Assembly (NCBI GenBank): GCA_902478725.1
Contig: CABSMD010000021.1
Coordinates: forward strand, 1-19,537
DNA: 19,537 nucleotides
Direction: 5' to 3'
DNA from: an uncultured Clostridia bacterium
GTDB lineage: Bacteria; Bacillota; Clostridia; HGM11514
In this document: positions 6,702 through 13,425 of the stretch, one piece after another
How positions within the stretch are numbered: the first letter of the stretch is position 1
Layout of the letters: every line of letters starts with the position of its first letter
Notes under the pieces: generated by a model
Database searches by the model: none
What the model saw: only the letters and a program-made list of their open reading frames with translations
What the model was told of the DNA's origin: nothing
Made by a program: the position numbers and the translations under genes

Positions 6702-6812
6702 ATGGAAAACTTTTTGCTTACCCTTCCGATGATGCTCAAGGGAATGGGCGTTATCTTTCTGGTGATCCTGCTGATGTATCTTGTGATTTCGTTACTGAAA
6801 AAGATATTTTAG
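6702..6812 (+). CDS. OadG-like small membrane subunit (36 residues)
   Basis: Starts at ATG 6702 with GGAG at 6690-6693. The peptide is essentially one membrane helix: LLTLPMMLKGMGVIFLVILL, then a second aliphatic run ending LLKKIF. The G-M-G-V-x-F-L core followed by an aliphatic helix and basic residues is the N-terminal signature of oxaloacetate decarboxylase gamma subunits (PF04277). Full-length gamma subunits continue into a Pro/Ala-rich, His-containing tail, which is absent here, so this is a minimal version. Its place 40 nt after the beta subunit supports a role in assembling or anchoring that complex. Confidence 0.75.
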   Translation: MENFLLTLPMMLKGMGVIFLVILLMYLVISLLKKIF

Positions 6813-6818
6813 TATAGT

Positions 6819-6862
6819 AAACAACAGGCCGCTGATCGGTTGATCAGCGGCCTGTTGTTTTT
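6819..6862. terminator. Bidirectional terminator between converging operons
   Basis: A perfect 19-bp stem (6819-6837 with 6842-6860) with a GGTT loop. On the + strand it is followed by TT and ends a GTTTTTT-like tract, which stops the MFS-oadB-oadG transcript. On the - strand it ends in GTTTAC. The stop codon of the opposing ylzJ gene (6844-6846) lies inside the stem. Confidence 0.85.
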
Positions 6863-7062
6863 AGACTATCCTTATCGATCACATCCCCGGGCGAAAAACG
6901 CAAAAAATCGTTCGGGTCGGTGGAGATCACTCGCCGCACCTGGTAGCGTCCATCCTCCATCCGGAGCGCCTCAAGCGCGCCACCGGTGAAGCTGACAAAC
7001 TCAAATTCCGGCGTCTCCTGTTCTGCAAAGATCAACTCATGTGGTACGATCGTGTACAGCAT
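6844..7062 (-). CDS. ylzJ: YlzJ-like protein
   Basis: A 72-residue protein of unknown biochemical role, recognised by its start MLYTIVPHELIFAEQ and its middle YQVRRVISTDPNDFL, which match the YlzJ family (PF14035). In Bacillus this small gene sits between tepA and spoIIIE, and here it again follows tepA. Its ATG overlaps the end of tepA by 26 nt, so translation is probably coupled. A purine-rich AAAGGAGAAGG site lies upstream inside the tepA end. Its last codons run into the terminator stem. No spoIIIE/ftsK follows in this direction, so the conserved trio is broken here. Confidence 0.85.
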   Translation of the reverse strand: MLYTIVPHELIFAEQETPEFEFVSFTGGALEALRMEDGRYQVRRVISTDPNDFLRFSPGDVIDKDSLKTTGR

Positions 7063-7753
7063 CCTGCCCCTTCTCCTTTCGCCGCACGGCTATCATCCGG
7101 TACAATTCTTCCAGCGCCTCGTGCAGACCGCCCATGTGGTCAATGAGCTTGAATTTAACGGCGTCCTCCCCGAAAAGCACCGTGCCGACGTCATTGGCAA
7201 TCTCACCGGTCTTGAGCATGAGGGTACGGAAATCATCGTTACTGATGCCGGAATTCCGGCAGACAAACGACACCACCCGTTCCTGCATCCGGTCAAAATA
7301 TTCAAACGTTTGGGTCACGCCGATCACCACGCCACTCATCCGGATGGGGTGGATGGTCATGGTGGCGGACGGGGCAATAAACGAAACGTCGGCCGACACC
7401 GCCAACGGTACCCCGATACTGTGCCCGCCGCCCAGTACAAGCGAAACCGTCGGCTTTTTCATACTGGCGATCATCTCGGCAATGGCGAGCCCCGCCTCCA
7501 CGTCACCCCCGACGGTGTTGAGCATGACCAGCAGTCCTTCGATCTCCTCATCCTGCTCGATCGCGACCAGCTGCGGGATCACATGCTCATATTTTGTGGT
7601 TTTATTCTGCGGCGGCAATACCATATGCCCCTCAATCTGTCCAATGATATTCAAGCAATGGATATTGCCGCGTTTGTTTTTGGTTTTGACCGTACCCATT
7701 TCCTTTATGTTCTCATTCTTTTCTCGTTCTGATTTCTCCGGCGCGTTCGCCAT
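7037..7753 (-). CDS. tepA: TepA/YmfB, ClpP-fold serine protease homologue
   Basis: 238-residue cytoplasmic protease-like protein of the ClpP/crotonase fold. In Bacillus, TepA (YmfB) was linked to protein export and to degradation of a sporulation-related small protein. Visible signatures: GQIEGH (38-43), LNTVGGDVEAGLAIAEMI (78-95), GGGHSIGVPLAVSAD with the probable catalytic Ser112, and SATMTIHPIR with the probable catalytic His135. The sequence before residue 30 is Lys/Glu-rich and probably disordered. ATG 7753 is chosen because GGGAGG sits at 7761-7766 (complement). An upstream ATG at 7774 has no such site. The gene follows the 101-residue hypothetical gene by 82 nt and overlaps ylzJ. Confidence 0.9.
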   Translation of the reverse strand: MANAPEKSEREKNENIKEMGTVKTKNKRGNIHCLNIIGQIEGHMVLPPQNKTTKYEHVIPQLVAIEQDEEIEGLLVMLNTVGGDVEAGLAIAEMIASMKKPTVSLVLGGGHSIGVPLAVSADVSFIAPSATMTIHPIRMSGVVIGVTQTFEYFDRMQERVVSFVCRNSGISNDDFRTLMLKTGEIANDVGTVLFGEDAVKFKLIDHMGGLHEALEELYRMIAVRRKEKGQDAVHDRTT

Positions 7754-7835
7754 CCGAAAACCTCCCTGCCACAATTTTTACGCTTTCCATTAGTATTTTG
7801 TTCTTAACGAAAAATTATGCGACAGGGATCATTTT

Positions 7836-8141
7836 TCAGCCCCAGAATATCTCGTCGTAGCCTTTTTCCTCTTCCTCAATCAGATAAAAATCGATATAGC
7901 CTTGTTTTTCCTGGTAGAGCACGGGAATACGCCCATAAAATTCCGGATTTTCCACCAGATCGACCGCCTTTTCATCCATCTCGCCTGTGCGCTGCAGGCC
8001 CTTTTCCGTTAAATCCTGCATCAGGTCGTCAAGCTCCCACTCCTTGTCGATATCGACATCTGCGCTTCCCTTTTTTAAAATGCTCTCTAAAATGTCCTTT
8101 TGTTCTCCCGTCTGAAACCGAAAGCCTCTTAATTCGCTCAT
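7836..8141 (-). CDS. Hypothetical acidic protein, 101 residues
   Basis: I do not recognise this protein. It starts at ATG 8141 behind a GGAAAGGAG site. A TTG six codons upstream is less likely because it lies within that site. The protein is strongly acidic and soluble. The N-terminal half (residues 10-65) looks alpha-helical with many Asp/Glu/Lys residues. The C-terminal part (66-101) has a distinct pattern, NPEFYGRIPVLY, then GYIDFYLIEEEE, then GYDEIFWG, suggesting a beta-strand cap. It lies 46 nt after cysS with no terminator visible, so it is likely the third gene of the cysE-cysS transcript. It has good ribosome binding and codon use like its neighbours, so I consider it real. Confidence 0.75.
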   Translation of the reverse strand: MSELRGFRFQTGEQKDILESILKKGSADVDIDKEWELDDLMQDLTEKGLQRTGEMDEKAVDLVENPEFYGRIPVLYQEKQGYIDFYLIEEEEKGYDEIFWG

Positions 8142-8187
8142 TATTGTTCTCCTTTCCAAATGGTCAATACTATCAGTATGTTACACT

Positions 8188-9582
8188 TTATTCCCGCCGT
8201 ATCTTCACGCCTTGCGGCGTATCCTCTAAGAGGATTCCCTGTTCTTTCAGCATATCGCGGATGCGATCCGCCTCCGCAAAATTCTTCTCCTTGCGGGCCT
8301 GCTGGCGTTTTTCCACCCACGCCTCAATTTCCGCGTCAATTCCTGCTGTTTTCTCTTGCGCAAATAGCCCCAACACGCTTGAAAAGGTCTCAAAGTTGGA
8401 AAGCAGCTTGTCGACCGCCTCTTTGGAATGCGCCTTGCCATCGTTCATAACGGTGTTGCAGTCGCGCACCATGTCAAAGATGACCGCAAGCGCGTCCGCC
8501 GTGTTCAGGTCGTCGTCCATCGCCGCCTCGAAACGGGCGATGTAATCCTGTCCCAGTAACGTTTTTTCTTCTTCGCTGACCGTGTCCACCGCGCCCTCTT
8601 GTAAGAATTTCAGGTTATCGATGCAGGTTGTGATGCGCTCCAGAGCCGACTGCGCCTGCTCCATCAGCTCCCGGCTGAAATTGATCGGGCTGCGGTAGTG
8701 GGCGCTGAGCATAAAGAACCGGATCACCGGATAGGGAAACTCTTTTACAATGTCTCGCACGGTGAAAAAATTCCCCAGGGATTTTGACATCTTTTTGTTA
8801 TCGATGTTGATGTAGCCATTGTGCATCCAGTACCGCGCAAACGGCACGCCGTGGGCACACTCGCTTTGCGCGATCTCGTTTTCATGATGCGGGAATACTA
8901 AATCCTGTCCGCCGCAATGGATGTCGATGGTTTCACCCAGATATTTGTTCGCCATGGCCGAGCATTCGATATGCCAGCCTGGACGTCCCTTGCCCCACGG
9001 GCTGTCCCAGCCGGGTTCGCCCTCCTTCTGCTTCTTCCACACGGCAAAGTCCATCGCGTCCTCCTTGCGCTCATCCACACCGATGCGCGCGCCCGCCTCC
9101 AAATCCTCCAAAGGCTGATGGGACAGCTTGCCGTACTCCGAAAACCGTTTGGTACGGAAATAGACATCGCCGTCTACAGAATACGCATACCCGTTTCGCT
9201 CCAGCTCCGAGATCAGCTCGATAATCGCGTCGATATTTTCGGTCGCTTTGGGATGGACGCTCGCTTTTTCGATCCCCAGCCCCTTTGCATCGGTGAAATA
9301 CTCGTCGATAAACCGCTGGCCAAGCTCCGAAACCGTGATCCCTTCCCGGTTGGCACGGTTGATCATTTTATCATCGATATCGGTAAAGTTCTGCACGAAG
9401 GTCACCTGATAACCCTTATATTCCAGATACCGGCGCAGGGTATCAAACACGATGAACGGGCGCGCATTGCCCAAATGAAAGTAGTCGTAGACCGTCGGAC
9501 CGCAGACATAGATCTTGGCCTCGCCCTCCTTTAGCGGTACAAACTCTTCCTTACGCTTTGTCATAGTATTATAAATTTTCAT
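8188..9582 (-). CDS. cysS: Cysteinyl-tRNA synthetase
   Basis: Class I synthetase that charges tRNA-Cys, 464 residues, a normal length. The zinc-site cysteine is in YVCGPTVYDYFHLGNARPF (Cys27, with HIGH as HLGN 36-39). GWHIECSAM (202-210) and HHENE (232-236) provide the other zinc ligands, and KMSKS is at 264-268. The C-terminal third is the helical tRNA-binding part, ending in a basic segment QGVKIRRE. ATG 9582 is preceded by GAGGAGGAA, and its first bases overlap the cysE stop codon (ATGA), so the pair is translationally coupled. A 55-residue in-frame upstream extension is just the cysE end read in another frame. Expression should depend on the T-box leader before cysE. Confidence 0.97.
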   Translation of the reverse strand: MKIYNTMTKRKEEFVPLKEGEAKIYVCGPTVYDYFHLGNARPFIVFDTLRRYLEYKGYQVTFVQNFTDIDDKMINRANREGITVSELGQRFIDEYFTDAKGLGIEKASVHPKATENIDAIIELISELERNGYAYSVDGDVYFRTKRFSEYGKLSHQPLEDLEAGARIGVDERKEDAMDFAVWKKQKEGEPGWDSPWGKGRPGWHIECSAMANKYLGETIDIHCGGQDLVFPHHENEIAQSECAHGVPFARYWMHNGYINIDNKKMSKSLGNFFTVRDIVKEFPYPVIRFFMLSAHYRSPINFSRELMEQAQSALERITTCIDNLKFLQEGAVDTVSEEEKTLLGQDYIARFEAAMDDDLNTADALAVIFDMVRDCNTVMNDGKAHSKEAVDKLLSNFETFSSVLGLFAQEKTAGIDAEIEAWVEKRQQARKEKNFAEADRIRDMLKEQGILLEDTPQGVKIRRE

Positions 9583-10211
9583 ACCGATTCCTCCTCTTTC
9601 TTCTCCAATTTTTCGATCCGGCGCAGCAGCTTGCACAGCTCCTGCGAGATCGGGTCGGGGATGTGGATCTGGTCGACATCGCATTTTTGATCCACCCGCA
9701 CGTCTCCACGCTTGACGATCCGTGCCGGCACGCCGACGCAGGTACAATCGGGCGGCACCTCGCTTAACACCACGGCGTTTGCGGCAATTTTGGAATTGTC
9801 GCCCACCGTAAACGGCCCCAGCACCTTCGCGCCCGCGCCGATCATGACATGGCTGCCGATGGTGGGATGCCGCTTGCCCTTCTCCTTGCCGGTACCGCCC
9901 AGCGTCACTCCCTGGTAGATGGTGCAGTCGTCCCCAATCACCGCTGTCTCCCCGATCACTACGCCGATGCCGTGATCAATCAGAAGCCCCCGGCCGATTG
10001 TCGCACCGGGATGGATCTCAATACCGGTCAGAAACCGGCTGGTCTGCGACACAAAGCGCGCGAGGAAGAGGCATTTATGCCGGTACAGCCAATGCGCCAG
10101 CCGATGCCACAGGACGGCATGAACGCCTGAATACAGCAAGAATACCTCTAAGGCGTTGCGAGCCGCCGGATCCCGTTCCATGATGCTCTTCAAATCTGCC
10201 CTCAGTCCCAT
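9579..10211 (-). CDS. cysE: Serine O-acetyltransferase
   Basis: Makes O-acetylserine from serine and acetyl-CoA, the first step of cysteine synthesis. 210 residues, the short form without the long N-terminal helical domain of enterobacterial CysE. The helical start (RDPAARNALEVFLLYSGVHAVLWHRLAHWLY, given here in part: residues 13-43) is followed by left-handed beta-helix hexapeptide repeats: IEIHPGATIGRG (64-75), the active-site LLIDHGIGVVIGETAVIGDD (76-95) with His80, YQGVTLGGTG (99-108) and GSHVMIGAGAKVLG (119-132). The C-terminus is a charged coiled coil. AGGAGGGA precedes the ATG. Being first after a Cys-type T-box and overlapping cysS, it is expected to be induced when tRNA-Cys is uncharged. 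Confidence 0.96.
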   Translation of the reverse strand: MGLRADLKSIMERDPAARNALEVFLLYSGVHAVLWHRLAHWLYRHKCLFLARFVSQTSRFLTGIEIHPGATIGRGLLIDHGIGVVIGETAVIGDDCTIYQGVTLGGTGKEKGKRHPTIGSHVMIGAGAKVLGPFTVGDNSKIAANAVVLSEVPPDCTCVGVPARIVKRGDVRVDQKCDVDQIHIPDPISQELCKLLRRIEKLEKKEEESV

Positions 10212-10333
10212 ACAAATCCCTCCTAGCGGTAACCTGGGTACAAACCGTTCAACCGGCTTGCTTTACTTTGTTACAATCCACACATCAGGCCAAAAACCAG
10301 GTTTTTGTTCCACTTTTGTGCTTGCTATAACAC

Positions 10334-10381
10334 AAACCTCCGCCTCTGCTATGGCGCAAGCCATACCAAAGGCGGAGGTTT
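10334..10381 (-). terminator. T-box terminator before cysE
   Basis: Arms 10334-10355 and 10360-10381 pair at 20 of 22 positions around a GCAA/TTGC loop. On the - strand it is followed by a moderately U-rich run (TTTGTGTT). It begins right after the T-box sequence, so its 5' arm is available to compete with the antiterminator. Confidence 0.8.
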
Positions 10382-10612
10382 TCCGCGGTTCCACTTTGAT
10401 TTTTTACTCAGAAGCCTCTAACGGGGCAAACCGTCCCTGCATACTCGCCGCATTGCAGACTGTTCCGCCGGGAACGCCACCGGGCGCACTTCGCTCCAGT
10501 TGGCAGCGGCGCGGCTCTCAGCAGTTTTGCCGCGCTTCTCTGTTCGCTGCCGGTGCAAGGGCTACTCTACCCGGTCATTGCGTCTATCATTCATTGTATT
10601 TCTTTCATTCCT
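10334..10612 (-). promoter_or_regulatory. T-box riboswitch, probably tRNA-Cys specific, controlling cysE-cysS
   Basis: Read on the - strand, the leader contains AAAGTGGAACCGCGG (10383-10397), the T-box sequence that binds the tRNA acceptor end, directly followed by the terminator. Further upstream lie Stem I features: CAGAGA near 10534-10539, an AAAACTGCTGAGAGCC region, and on the 3' side GAAGTGCGCC. The TGC at 10486-10488 is a good candidate for the specifier codon (Cys), which agrees with the cysE and cysS genes downstream. Uncharged tRNA-Cys should favour readthrough. The exact 5' end and its promoter are uncertain: the leader begins at the leuS stop, and only a weak TACAAT is seen there, so readthrough from leuS is possible. 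Bases 10212-10333 are 5' untranslated sequence. Confidence 0.85.
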
Positions 10613-10623
10613 CTTTGTGCTAT

Positions 10624-13044
10624 TTATTTTACTACGATATTGACCAGCTTATTCGGCACCACAATGGTTTTAACAACCTGCTTGCCGTCGGTCAGCTCCC
10701 GTACGCGCTTGTTGTCCATCGCGGCCTGCTTGACGGTATCCTCCTCTGATCCAGCAGGCAAGGTGATCTTATCGCGCACTTTGCCGTTGACCTGAAGTAC
10801 CAGCTCCACCATATCGTCCTGCGTCTTTGCCTCGTCAAATTTTGGCCATGGTGCGACCGAACACAGGCCGGGGAAACCGGCCCGTTCCCACAATTCCTCG
10901 GTCATGTGCGGCGCAAAGGGATTGAGCAACAATAAAAACGTTTTATATTCCCCACGGGTCAGCCGCTTTTTAGCGGAAAACTCGTTCATCAGACTCATCA
11001 TCGCCGCAATCGCGGTGTTGAACTTCATCCGGCTGACGTCCTCGTCCACCTTCTTGATCGTTTTGTGCATCGCGCTTTCCAAGTCAGCCGAGTATCCCTC
11101 GCTTTCGTCGGTCACCCAATCAGATAAGGCCCAGACGCGCTCCAAAAACTTGCGGCAGCCACGCACACCGTTCATCGACCAGGGGGTTGCCTGGTCAAAC
11201 GCGCCGATGAACATCTCATACAGCCTGAACGTGTCCGCACCGTATTCCTCCACGATTTCATCGGGATTAATGACATTGCCGCGGGACTTTGACATCTTTT
11301 CGCCATTCTCCCCCAGGATCATCCCATGGGAGGTTCGCTTGCGGTACGGCTCCTTGGTGGGCACTGCGCCAATGTCATATAAAAATTTATACCAAAAACG
11401 CGAGTATAATACATGCAGCGTCACATGCTCCATCCCGCCGTTGTACCAATCGACATCCATCCAATATTTCAGCAATTCCGGATCGGCCAATGCCTGATCG
11501 TTATGCGGGTCGATATAGCGCAAGAAGTACCAGGACGATCCCGCCCACTGTGGCATCGTGTCGGTTTCGCGAACCGCCGGGCCGCCGCATTTGGGACAGG
11601 TGGTGTTAACCCAGTCATCTACCTTGGCAAGCGGGGACTGCCCGTCGTCGGTCATTTCATAATCCTCGATTTCCGGCAGCAGCAGCGGCAACTGGTCTTC
11701 CGGAAGAGCCACCCAGCCGCATTTGTTACAATGTACCAGAGGAATTGGCTCACCCCAGTAACGCTGGCGGGAGAACACCCAATCGCGCAGCTTAAAGTTT
11801 ACTTTTTTCTTACCCAAGCCCTTGGATTCTAAGTATTGTATCATGGCCGGGATCGCCTCGCTGACCTCCATGCCATCCAGAAATCCTGAATTTACCATTT
11901 TACCGGAGGAAACGTCGGTAAAGGCAGCCTTTTCCACATCCTCCCCGCCGGCAACCACCTCAATAATCGGGAGGTTAAACTTTTTGGCAAACTCCCAGTC
12001 ACGCCCGTCATGCGCGGGCACCGCCATGATCGCGCCGGTGCCGTAGGTCATCAGGACATAATCCGAAATCCAGACCGGGATTTCCTTTCCATTGACCGGA
12101 TTGACCGCCTTGATCCCTTCTAAGGGCACGCCAGTTTTGTCCTTGGCCAACTCGGTACGCTCAAATTCGGATTTTCGGGCGGAGATTTGACGGTATTCGT
12201 CCACCGCATCGAAATTCTGTATAGAATCCTTCATTTTATCGATGAAGGGGTGTTCGGGCGACAGCACCATATAGGTCGCGCCGAACAGGGTATCGGCCCG
12301 GGTGGTGTACACCGTCACGGTATCATTAGAAGGCAGGAGCTTAAAATCCACCTCCGCCCCTTCGGAACGGCCGATCCAGTTCTTTTGCTGCACCTTGATC
12401 TTTTCGATATAGTCCACATCGTCCAGATCCTCAATCAAGCGCTGCGCATAATCGGTGATCCGCAGCATCCACTGGCTTTTGAGCTTTTGTACCACCTCGC
12501 CGCCACAGCGTTCACAAGCGCCGTTGACCACCTCTTCGTTGGCAAGGCCGACCTTACAGCTGGTACACCAGTTGATCGGCATCTCCTGCTTATACGCAAG
12601 ACCATGCTCGAACAGCTTTAGGAAAATCCACTGCGTCCATTTATAGTACTCCGGGTCGGTGGTGTTCACCTCACGGTCCCAATCAAAGGCAAATCCCAGC
12701 GATTTGAGCTGGCGTTTGAAGTTTGCGACATTTTCCTCGGTCACCTTTTTTGGGTGTACGTGATTTTTGATCGCGTAGTTTTCGGTTGGAAGACCAAACG
12801 CATCCCACCCCATCGGATATAGCACGTTATACCCTTGCATCCGACGGATGCGGGTCACGATATCCAGCGCCGTGTAGCTGCGCGGATGTCCTACATGCAA
12901 TCCCTGTCCGGACGGGTAAGGAAATTCCACCAAACCGTAAAATTTCGGCTTGCTGGTGTCGTTGGTAGCGGCAAACGCCTTTTGATCCTCCCACTTCTTC
13001 TGCCATTTCGATTCAAACTCCGCTGGCCTGTACTCGGTTGCCAT
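10624..13044 (-). CDS. leuS: Leucyl-tRNA synthetase
   Basis: Class I synthetase charging tRNA-Leu, 806 residues, a normal bacterial length. FPYPSGQGLHVGHPRSYTALD holds the HIGH motif as HVGH (50-53). KMSKSRGN begins at residue 583. The CP1 editing domain is seen in TTRADTLFGATYMVLSPEHP and TYGTGAIMAVPAHDGRDWEFA. CxxC pairs (CTSC ... CERCGG; CNKCG; CPKCGG) suggest zinc-binding knuckles. The C-terminal domain ends NKLVNIVVK as expected. AAGGGGGAAAG precedes ATG 13044. It lies 24 nt after rsfS, the last gene of a tight series starting with yhbY. No T-box precedes it, so control is probably through the operon promoter. Confidence 0.98.
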   Translation of the reverse strand: MATEYRPAEFESKWQKKWEDQKAFAATNDTSKPKFYGLVEFPYPSGQGLHVGHPRSYTALDIVTRIRRMQGYNVLYPMGWDAFGLPTENYAIKNHVHPKKVTEENVANFKRQLKSLGFAFDWDREVNTTDPEYYKWTQWIFLKLFEHGLAYKQEMPINWCTSCKVGLANEEVVNGACERCGGEVVQKLKSQWMLRITDYAQRLIEDLDDVDYIEKIKVQQKNWIGRSEGAEVDFKLLPSNDTVTVYTTRADTLFGATYMVLSPEHPFIDKMKDSIQNFDAVDEYRQISARKSEFERTELAKDKTGVPLEGIKAVNPVNGKEIPVWISDYVLMTYGTGAIMAVPAHDGRDWEFAKKFNLPIIEVVAGGEDVEKAAFTDVSSGKMVNSGFLDGMEVSEAIPAMIQYLESKGLGKKKVNFKLRDWVFSRQRYWGEPIPLVHCNKCGWVALPEDQLPLLLPEIEDYEMTDDGQSPLAKVDDWVNTTCPKCGGPAVRETDTMPQWAGSSWYFLRYIDPHNDQALADPELLKYWMDVDWYNGGMEHVTLHVLYSRFWYKFLYDIGAVPTKEPYRKRTSHGMILGENGEKMSKSRGNVINPDEIVEEYGADTFRLYEMFIGAFDQATPWSMNGVRGCRKFLERVWALSDWVTDESEGYSADLESAMHKTIKKVDEDVSRMKFNTAIAAMMSLMNEFSAKKRLTRGEYKTFLLLLNPFAPHMTEELWERAGFPGLCSVAPWPKFDEAKTQDDMVELVLQVNGKVRDKITLPAGSEEDTVKQAAMDNKRVRELTDGKQVVKTIVVPNKLVNIVVK

Positions 13045-13068
13045 ACGTTTCTTTCCCCCTTATCAGAT

Positions 13069-13425
13069 CTAATCCTGTGTCAAAAGCCCGGATATGTCCA
13101 CCCGCTTCGCGTCGGTCCAAAGCCGTTCCAGGCTGTAAAACGCTCTCGAGTCGGCGTTGAAGATATGCAGCACCACATCGCCGTAATCCAACAACACCCA
13201 CACCGCCGTCTGGTATCCCTCGGTATGGTGCAGCTCATAACCCGCCTGCTTCGCCTTTAGCTCCACCTCGTCGGCCAGTGATTTCACCGCAACGCCTGAC
13301 GTGCCGGTGGCTATTACAAAATAATCGCCGATGTTGGACACGCCGGACAAATCCAGCACCTCAATGTCCTTCGCCTTTTTCGCGTCCAGCGTTTTCACAA
13401 TCAGTTCCAGCTTTTCATTTGTCAT
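13069..13425 (-). CDS. rsfS: Ribosomal silencing factor RsfS
   Basis: 118-residue DUF143/Iojap-family protein that binds L14 on the 50S subunit and blocks subunit joining in poor growth conditions. Signatures: KAKDIEVLDLSGVSNIGDYFVIATGTS (residues 17-43), VKSLADEVELKAKQAGYELHHTEGY (47-71) and WVLLDYGDVVLHIFNADSRAFYSLERLW (75-102), all in the family order. The start is ATG 13425 behind GGAGAGG. It overlaps the end of the nadD-yqeK fusion by 11 nt, the usual neighbour of rsfS in Firmicutes, and precedes leuS. Confidence 0.96.
   Translation of the reverse strand: MTNEKLELIVKTLDAKKAKDIEVLDLSGVSNIGDYFVIATGTSGVAVKSLADEVELKAKQAGYELHHTEGYQTAVWVLLDYGDVVLHIFNADSRAFYSLERLWTDAKRVDISGLLTQD

Noticed and set aside
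7796..7813. TTTTGTT...AACGAAAA dyad upstream of tepA as an operator
   Set aside because: Only about five of nine positions are symmetric and no promoter is associated with it.
9583..9747. In-frame N-terminal extension of cysS
   Set aside because: It is the 3' end of cysE read in another frame; the true start has GAGGAGG and matches the family.
10290..10310. CAAAAACC/GGTTTTTG palindrome in the cysE leader as a second terminator
   Set aside because: The loop is only about 3 nt and no T tract follows on the - strand; it lies downstream of the proper T-box terminator.
10156..10749. 197-residue + strand ORF across the T-box leader
   Set aside because: It runs antisense through cysE, a terminator, a T-box and leuS; a chance open frame.
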